Shown here in pieces: positions 56,219 through 64,000 of a stretch of DNA of 64,000 nt. Positions within the stretch are counted from its first letter, which is position 1. Each line of letters begins with the position of its first letter. The translations under genes were made by a program, and so were the position numbers. Location: positions 3,573,017-3,637,016 of the forward strand of contig NW_022204507.1 in assembly GCF_008831285.2 (NCBI RefSeq), in the 5' to 3' direction. Source of the stretch: Nymphaea colorata. Its lineage: Eukaryota > Streptophyta > Magnoliopsida > Nymphaeales > Nymphaeaceae. Under the pieces are notes generated by a model. The model saw nothing but the letters and a program-made list of their open reading frames with translations, did no database searches and was not told where the DNA came from.

Positions 56219-56587
56219 TCAAAACTGAGAGATGAACTTAGAGATGATGCCCATCAACTCAGTAGATGCCTCTCCCTAGGGGCTGGGCACATAGAAGGCA
56301 TGCTCCTCTTCTGAGAAGACGTGCAACTTCACCACCTTCCTTCCCAACTTCTTCAGCTCCTCCACTAATATCATGCCCTGGTCCCTATAACGTTTCGGCC
56401 TCTCATCACCACCATCACCGCGATGTCCAGCAGCCGCTCCGCTGGTGGTTTACTAAGCAGAGCTCCCTGGTACCAACCCCTTGAGGCCTGATAGATCAGG
56501 CACCTGGCTGGAGGCGAGGACGTTGTGGATGATCTTCCCACCAACAGCGTCGCCCATGATGGAAAGCCGAGAAAGGTAAGCTGAGTC
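56219..56587 (-). pseudogene. Carboxylesterase-like (alpha/beta hydrolase) pseudogene, C-terminal half
   Basis: Minus-strand reading gives DSAYLSRLSIMGDAVGGKII, which matches the nucleophile elbow of plant CXE-type carboxylesterases (usual GDSxGG), but the serine is alanine here. After two adjacent stops and a shift it continues with RDQGMILVEELKKLGRKVV and SEEEHAFYV, where the catalytic His is expected, then a stop, then TELMGIISKFISQF and a terminal stop. These are the usual features, in order, of the last third to half of a CXE protein. Part of the middle region is missing, as is everything before the elbow. It cannot be active. The class is inferred from motifs only. Confidence 0.65.
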
Positions 56588-58287
56588 AAGGAGGTCATGG
56601 CAAGCATACGGGGAGGAAAGCCATGGAACTAATTACAAGTTTTTTTGTATTGCATTGTTGAAAAGTAATGCTTGTTGTTTTGTGAATTATGAAATTTTTA
56701 TCTATATATGATTATGTTAAAGTGGTTTCTATCATATTGTACATTTGTATTTGTGTTCATTCTCATTGATGTGCTAATGAACAGATAGCAGAGAACAAAT
56801 GCATGCTTGGGCTATCTTCCACCTAGACATTCAACCACTAGCTTTATTAAATATATAGGCAAATATTGGTATTGCATGCTATTAAGGTTTAATAACATGA
56901 AGTCCCGATAGACATATCTATAAACCTAGCCTAACCAAGTGATCATGTAAACTTTCTGGCCACAAAGTCAACCGGTATAGTCTGATTACAGATTTGCCAT
57001 GTAAAACCTTAGAAGGTTTCAAGCGGATGATCCCACTCCATGAAAAATGTAATGTCTAAGTGGTTCGGTTGAGATTTTTTACAGGATTTTTCCTCTTCTG
57101 TAAAAGAGAATTTTGTCTTTTTCTGTTTTACAAAGGAAGCAACTTTTGCATCTTTGTCATTTGGGGGCTTTTTTTGTCCTTATCATTAAGTTCAAAAATG
57201 GATGCCCAAGTGGCATTCTACTATGGGCCCTATCGGCACATGGTGACAAAAAATAAGAGGGAGTTGGTGGGTGCACCACTATACGTCAAAAAAAAAAAAA
57301 GTTAGGGCTTAAGATATTTTGAAAATTATTTCTAGTTTTTTAACTTTTTTTTTGTTATTATTTTTTATTAATTGAGAGCATCTTCATTATTAGTGTATTG
57401 GCATGCAGAAATTTTGTGTATCTCAAAGTGTGCATAAAATGGGATGTAGGTAAGCTTAAAGGGGTTCTCGGCAGCAAAAGATCACTTTGATAGCAACAGG
57501 CTAAAATTGTTAAATTTGGATAACCAGCCACATGAATATATAATGAGAGAGAGATACCTTTTTTATGTGATGGGCCTACTATCTCGTAATTTGACACACA
57601 AACTCTTTTTCGTATTATTAAGTGGTGTCTTGTATTATTAAGGGGTGTTCAATGAGCTTGAAGATGAAAAATTTTAAAATTAAAATTATTGTTTTCTATG
57701 AACAGAAAATTATATTTCAAGAAAACAATTTTTATTCTAGAATTATAAGCATATCATCAAATCAAAATTCTGAAATTATGATTATAATTTCAGAATTTTA
57801 GAATTTTTTATTCTCCCTTTAAGGCATATGTTATGATGGTTTAAATCCATCAGTTATAAAATTTATAATTACTATTTATCAAACAAGTCATTTTCAGTTT
57901 TGAAATCAAAATTTCATTCTATCAAACACAACAAATTCATTTTCCTCAATAATATAATATACTAAGCATGTGCTAGTGGCGTAGAGGGGAGGGCTCAACT
58001 AACATGTGGCCCTTATATTTATAAAATACATTTCATTGGGTTGCTGGATCCAAGTACATATTGACATGTAAATCTTATAGGTTTATCCATCTTTCTGTAA
58101 CGATACTTAGCCATCACATTTAATTCACCTATGTAAGATATTCTGGTCTGGTTCTGGTTCATTCGTGCACCTTTCCTCCTCACCTCTCTCTGTCATAATT
58201 CAGTAATTGTCATAAAAATTTGAGAAATTTACAAGTAATGAATCTGCTTTTAATATATTTATAATTAACTGTTTAATATTTGATAAA
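56588..58287. other. No gene recognised
   Basis: AT-rich DNA with an A run at 57,287-57,300. The 81-codon frame at 57,060-57,305 ends in that run and has no domain. Confidence 0.5.
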
Positions 58288-58690
58288 TTGTAAAAAGTTG
58301 TTTGACATGGTAAAATGATTAACAAACACCTGCTTCATTAATTGAAGAAAAATTTTAAAATCATGAGTAATTTCTATGAAAAAAATGAAAAATATCACAT
58401 TTTGTACATACACTCTCCCTTGGCCATTTTTATTAATGTTGATACTTATAAAATCAATGGAAATATTTGAGGAAACTGACAAAAGATGTGGCTCATGAAA
58501 AATTTTCTATGTAAAGGTATTTTCTTTTTTATTAGGTTAAAATGGTGTTTTTCATATCTTTTTAAATTTTCTATTATTGGGGCATGTGTCTGTAAGTTAT
58601 TGTATAAATATAAATGGTTACTTGTCACTTTCAGAAGGAAAATGCATCAAACCTAGTCGGTCTCATTAATTATTTGCCCGGTCTAATTTA
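58288..58690 (+). repeat. Repeat block shared with 24,085-24,480
   Basis: Same sequence order as in region A, with several small indels. Confidence 0.8.
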
Positions 58691-58694
58691 TCTG

Positions 58695-58813
<119 letters not shown>

Positions 58814-58841
58814 AGTGGTGCACGAACTGATGGGTTCGATT

Positions 58842-59455
58842 CAATGACGGTAAGAAGGTATTCATACCCCACCTCATATACTGCATTATTCATTCTTTAA
58901 AAGAATCTCAGCTTATGCTGATATACCATCAGGGGTTCTTCTCAATGACAAATTGTCATTTATTACATCATCATGCTAGTAATGGTATCAGCTTGGTTTC
59001 GAATTGAAATAACATTGCTGCATTCAATGACATAAGTGTCAAAAGAAAAAACATGGAGTAGAAAGAAAACCCAACTCCTAGGTTGGATCACTAATCATTT
59101 GTTTAGAAGCGGGTGTTGGCAACCTCTTCCTAAATTTATATAGGTCATTCTGGTACATTAAGCACAGTTAGCAATATGACCAACATCTTCAAAACACTTC
59201 AACATGTAACTTTTTTAGGACTTCTGAAAGTACAAAGTTGCAAAGCATGAACATGTTTGCAATACAATAAGTAGAACTATGTATAGCGCTATCTTAGGCA
59301 TCCACACTTTTTGTTATGAGAAACATTACAAAAAATAGATTCATATTCATTAAACTTTTTAGTCCGTCCTTCTTTGGATCTTTTATAAGATGAGTTTCTT
59401 TATAGAGAATGAATGATATACGAGGCAGAGTATGAATACCTTCCTGCCGTCATTG
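58842..59455. mobile_element. Fold-back element, copy C
   Basis: 614 bp, starting CAATGACGGTAAGAAGG and ending CCTTCCTGCCGTCATTG. It is longer than copies A and B because of an internal insertion around 59,105-59,245. Confidence 0.7.
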
Positions 59456-60530
59456 TATATATACAATAAAATCTCTTGTTGAGTGAAACAAAATTGACTT
59501 CACTCTGATTTTTTTGAGCAACTTCATCATCTACATACCTTCAACTCTTGCAACCTTACCGAAAAAACAGATTGCCCTCGCCACCATAATCTCTAATTAG
59601 CATGGTACTGTCATCTGTGAATAGTTGAAAGGCTTGGAAATATTTACTAGAGGTTATAAATGTTTTCTTGAGGGGTATAAATTTTGTTTGCACTTTTCTT
59701 TAATGACAGTAAGCTATACCGGTGATGAACCGGACCGGTACAGCCCTACTAATGACGGTAAGGTGGTTTAGGTCGCCGCCATATACATATATACCAGTGA
59801 TTTTTCTTTGCTGCTAAACGTGCTTACACTGGTGTTTTGTACCACCGGTAGAAATTTTCACCAGTATAAACCTGTAACTGTGATTTTTAGCCCTGCTATA
59901 TAATACCTTAACCAAACACATAGCCAATAACTGTGATTTTTAGCACTGCTATATATTACCTTAACCAAACACATAACCACTAGTGCGTACTACCAGTGGT
60001 ATTTGAAGTGTACACCTCAACGCACGAGCTGTGAACCTCAAGTGCCTGACTATTTCTCCAGTCTGTCTCTCCCTCTATTTTGCAATTAATGCTTGTATTT
60101 TTTTATTTTCTATTTCATATTGTTTTTGTTTACTTTTTTTCTCAGCTGCATGGTAGAATTGGATAAAACCGTGAGTGTTGAATTTATTGAACATTTTATG
60201 TTGACTGAAATAGTGTAAGTTAGTAAATGTTGGATGAAAATCATAGAGTTCAGTGAATTTATTGTACTTATAACCATTTGACGAAAGCGGTGCTTTCATG
60301 AGTATGTTGTTTAAATAAACCAAAGTAATGTTCTTTGTTTTCATCTGCAGTACTTATAAGCTATTAAATATTTTACAAACTTTTATGTATAATTGTTGAT
60401 AACAACTAATTAAACTTTCTTGCAAATAGCAAAATATGCCATGAAACTTAATTAAGCTTCACTATGCATCGCTTAGCTACGCATTGCATCACCAGCTTAG
60501 TGCATCACTTTGCCTTATTCTACCTCACAA
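59456..60530 (+). mobile_element. CACTA-like repeat family, member 5 (interrupted by hAT)
   Basis: The subterminal array at 59,710-60,010 is the richest here: TATACCGGTGATGAACC, ATACCAGTGATTTTTC, ACACTGGTGTTTTG, ACCACCGGTAGAAATTTTC, ACTGTGATTTTTAGC and ACTACCAGTGGTATTTG. It includes a 53-bp tandem duplication (59,876-59,981). The tail matches members 3 and 4 until CTACCTCACAA at 60,530, where the hAT element begins. Confidence 0.6.
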
Positions 60531-63500
60531 CAATGTTGTATGAAGCATATGCCTCACACAAAAAAATGTGACTCAAAGCTTTTTTTAGCAAAAAACACCT
60601 TGAGGCCTTGCCATGAGGCGCACGCGTCCTTGAAGCATGCGCCTCATTTGGCAGAGGTGTATGCCTCCATCTGTTGTACACTCCGTGCTTGAGGCGTACA
60701 CCTCAGGGATGTAGTTTGTTTAGTTTTTTTAATTAAAAAATAAAAATTATGTAAAACTAGTCAAAAGGGCTTCACACGTACCCCTAACTGAACCCCGTTT
60801 GTATCCCTAAATTCCCTTTTCTCAATTCCAAATCACATGTGAAATTGAAGATTTGAACCATCGTTGCACGCCTGCAAAATTGCTAGAGTTGGAGCTACAG
60901 TTGGCGAAGCCATCGCCCAACGTCAGAATTTCAATTGCAACTATAAATCTCTCTCTTTGAGTCTCTTCCTCTCGATGGCTGACACCGAACATAAGTGGCC
61001 ACCTTTATGTGTTTGTCTTAGTCTCTCTGTCCATGTCTGGCGCTGGCCATGGCCACCCTCTCGCTCTCTCAGCTCTCTGGTCATGACTGGCCACCCTCTG
61101 CGTGTTGCTGTGATGGTATACAGTGTGTCCACATGGCGCTTTTGTTACTTTGTGTGTATCACCATGGCCAGTGTTGTGGCTTAAAATGTTGTGGTATTGT
61201 GGCTTACAAAGTCAAGACCTTGAACTTATTTTCTTCGTGCGTGCAATCCTTGCACTCATATTACGTGTTCATCTTTATTTTACTATTTTCATCATTTGAA
61301 ATCTGGACATGTACTCCGTTGATGGTGGTCCTCCTCCCATTGTTGCCAAGTGTCGCAAGTGGTGTCTTAGTTTATTATAAGTTTTGGGATTTGTATCCTT
61401 ACTTTATGACTTAGCATTTAATGCATCTTTAGCTTATTATATTTTCTTTCAAATTTTTTTCATGCCTTAGTTCATGTTGTTTTTTTTGTGCTTCATGGTA
61501 GACAGCTATGTTCAATCCTTTACCGAATCAATTGAAGAATATTTTTTACATTTTTTTGTTTTATATAAATAAATAAAAAACATGGAAAATTTACGTTACT
61601 ACAATTACCTTTTTTATTATATATTTTTTTTGTGGATGCTTTTTTTATTTTTCTTTATTTCTAGATCAAAGAAGTTCTCATTTTGGAAGAGCTGCTTGTC
61701 TTCTTCTCTTCTATTTAGATTTTATATCATGTTAAAGAACATGACAATGGTAATTGATGCATTGTTGTAGAAAATTCTTTTATATTTTTATGTGTTTTTT
61801 CAATAATTGTTTTGATTTTTACAATAATTGTTTTGCATTAAGTTTCTAATATGTTGTTACTTGTTAATAATTCAAATTTGTCGTATGGTGTTAATATTTG
61901 TTACATTATGCATTGTTAATATTTGGGTATGCTTAGTAATTTGAGCTTTTGCATACAATGTAATTGAACTTATTGGATGCTTATTGAATTATATTTGTAA
62001 TACATTGTTAGGTTTGAGAAAAAATGTCACGGCGGGATCCAGCATTGAAACATTCCATTGAAGAAGATCATGATGATAAAGAAAAAATGGGAAACTTGAT
62101 ATGAAATTATTGTAAGGAAACTTATAAAGGTAGTGTTTTAAGAAAGAAACAACACTTGGCTGGAACTAAAAAAGAAGCTAAAGCATGTTACAAAGCCCAC
62201 AAAGTGTTGTAAAATCTTTCAATAATTATTTGCAGGTACAAAAACGTGAAATACAAAGAAAAAAAAGACAATCTTGAATTGCATAGAAATGAATGTTTGG
62301 ATGAAGGAATGATTAGTGGTGGCCCTACATCTCCCAATGTTCGTGCATTTGGAATTTCATGAGGACCAATGGATCAATTTATAACTTTAGATATGCGACA
62401 ACCAACAATCAACAATGCCATCAAGAAAGAGGAAAGAAAGCAAGTATATTCTGCCATAGGTCAGTTTTTTTCTGCAAATGTTTTATCATTTAACTTATGT
62501 GACACTCCATATTTTGGAAGAATGATTGAAGCTGTGGGAAATTATGGTCGATGATTGAAACCACCAACCGAAAATGATATGTGGACTTCAATCCTATAAG
62601 AAGAAGTTGACAAACTGCAAATAAAATTAAAGGACTACAATAAGACATGGTTGAAGACTGGTTGTACCATAATCGCAGATAACTGGATTGATATTAAAAG
62701 TGGAAATTTGATAAACTTTCTTGTAAATAATCCTTCAGATACAACGTATTTAAAGTCTTGTGATATTAATGGTATAAAAAAGACAGCTAATAATTTGGTA
62801 AAACTATTCATAGAGATAATTAAAAAAGTTAGAAAGAAAAACGTAATGTAATTAGCTGCAGGTATAAAGTTAAAAGAAATTGATAGCTTTCAACATATTT
62901 TTTGGACATGTTGTGCAGCTCATTGCCTAGATTTAATTTTTGAAAATATTGCTAAGGTACGTTTGCTTAAGGAAGTGATTGAAAAAACAAAAGTTGTAAG
63001 TACACTTAATATGAACATACTTGGGTATTAAATTTGATGAGAAAATGCACAAATGATAAAGAACTTCTATAGCCTGCTATTACATGTTTTGCTACTTTGT
63101 ATCTTACTTTACAGAGTATTCGTACAAACAAAATAGCATTGAAGAACAAGTTACTCAAGATGAAATATTATTAAGGTTACATTATCCTTAGTGACTATTA
63201 TACTAAAAATCCCAAAGGCAAGGTAGTAATGTGAATTGTTACTCAAGATGAACTATTATTAAGGTTACATTATCTTTAGTGAAGGTGTTGAGAGTTGTTG
63301 ATTCAAATGAAAAGCTAGTTAAGGGATTTTTGGACAATCATATAAAAAGGCCAAAAGAAAAAATAACATGTAATATAGATAATGATAAAAAAAATATATG
63401 AAAATTTAGCAAATAATTGATAATAGGTGGGATAATCAATCGTTTACATGCTGCAAGGTATGATCTAAACTCACATTTTCATTATGACAATGATGTCCTC

Positions 63501-64000
63501 AAAGATAAAAAAATAAATACTGGGCTAATGGAATGCTTAGAAGTTTTGGTGCCTACTATAGAAGAAAGATTTGATATTTTAGTTCAACTTGATTCATATC
63601 AGAATGAAGTTGGTGAGTTTGGCACATCATTAGTAATTATACCAAAAAGAAAAAACATCATGGTACATATTTTTTTTGTTGTTTTGATTTATATTATGAA
63701 CTTATGAGTGGATAAAATGAAGTTATCTAAACAACTCTTGTCATTTATTTTTGTCAATTGATTGGTGGAATACATTCGGCAAAAATGCAAAAGAATTGAA
63801 GAATTTTGCTATGAGAATTCTCAATCTTACATACAGTGCATCAGGATATGAATGTAAATGCATCTCATTCTTTTTGGTAAATAAATGAAACTGTCAAATA
63901 ATTTATTGTGCTACCATTCAAATGTTTTTTTATAATTATCAAAATGATTAACTAATGCAGATACATGACATACAAAAACAAGAAATCGCATTGAGCTAGA
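60531..64000 (+). mobile_element. hAT element with transposase remnant, left end in window, right end beyond
   Basis: Starts CAATGTTGTATGAAGC, the same terminus as the 954-bp element at 31,639, with the same GAGGCGCACGC/GCATGCGCCTCA subterminal palindromes. The preceding 8 bp, CCTCACAA (60,523-60,530), should be the left target duplication. The empty site is visible in the paralogous copies at 26,275-26,290 and 53,815-53,830 (CTTCACAACAAATC in copy B). The interior contains a transposase pseudogene from 62,024 onward. The right terminus is not in the window. Confidence 0.85.
62024..64000 (+). pseudogene. hAT transposase pseudogene (BED finger, DUF659-type core, dimerisation region), partial
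   Basis: The ATG at 62,024 opens MSRRDPALKHSIEE. A BED zinc finger follows with NYCKE and QHLAGTKKEAKAC, its first Cys codon being TGA (62,102). A second frame from 62,369 to 62,851 has the usual RQPTINNAIKKEER, NYG...LKPP and KTGCTIIADNWID blocks, with premature stops near 62,552 and 62,597. FWTCCAAHCLDLIFENIAK follows near 62,905, after a small deletion. A frame at 63,417-63,707 holds NDVLKDKKINTGLMECLEV and RFDILVQLDSYQ. Finally DWWNTFGKNAKELKNFAMRI and LTYSASGYE lie at 63,759-63,850, the hAT C-terminal dimerisation region. An intron (GTAAAT ... TAATGCAG) precedes RNRIEL at the window edge. The whole is an inactive but well-ordered transposase. Confidence 0.9.

Overview
This window is intron- and repeat-rich, AT-biased nuclear DNA of a flowering plant. 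The evidence for a plant is a plastid 23S rRNA fragment inserted in nuclear-type sequence, a broken gene resembling plant SEC16, degenerate Ty1/copia and hAT elements of plant type, many (AT)n and (CT)n microsatellites, and a 100-N scaffold gap. I cannot name the species. No complete, intact protein-coding gene is visible. The longest open frames are pseudogene pieces or translated simple repeats.

Layout. From 1 to 9.3 kb there are diverged pairwise repeats (0.96-3.6 kb against 7.4-9.3 kb), a lone promoter and first-exon candidate near 4.5-4.7 kb, a small hAT-type MITE with target-site duplication at 5.27 kb, and a fold-back array of TCTCATAC/GTATGAGA motifs at 6.3-6.8 kb. A dead copia retrotransposon fragment lies at 9.77-11.49 kb. 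From 12.8 to 26.6 kb there are mosaic, largely non-coding repeats, including CACTA-like blocks with ACCGGTG subterminal motifs and a fold-back element. Between 28.3 and 31.6 kb a series of exon-like segments with good splice sites suggests an unidentified gene, broken by a complete non-autonomous hAT element at 31.64-32.59 kb. From 32.6 to 44.5 kb there are anonymous sequence, tandem repeats and the assembly gap.

Much of the 9.8-26.6 kb material recurs in direct orientation at 44.5-54.1 kb. This covers the copia fragment with the same stop codon in its zinc knuckle, the 17.9-20.9 kb block and the 24.5-26.6 kb block, so it looks like an old segmental duplication with later insertions and deletions. 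The second copy ends in a longer SEC16-like pseudogene fragment (53.8-54.6 kb, minus strand), immediately followed by a plastid 23S rRNA fragment (54.64-54.92 kb). A carboxylesterase-like pseudogene is at 56.2-56.6 kb.

A third copy of the CACTA-like/fold-back block (58.3-60.5 kb) is interrupted at 60,531 by a larger hAT element with a decayed BED-finger transposase. That element runs off the right edge of the window. The two earlier copies of the block preserve the empty insertion site, and the 954-bp hAT element at 31.6 kb is a deletion derivative of the same family. The window therefore records nested transposition, duplication and gene-fragment capture more than working genes.
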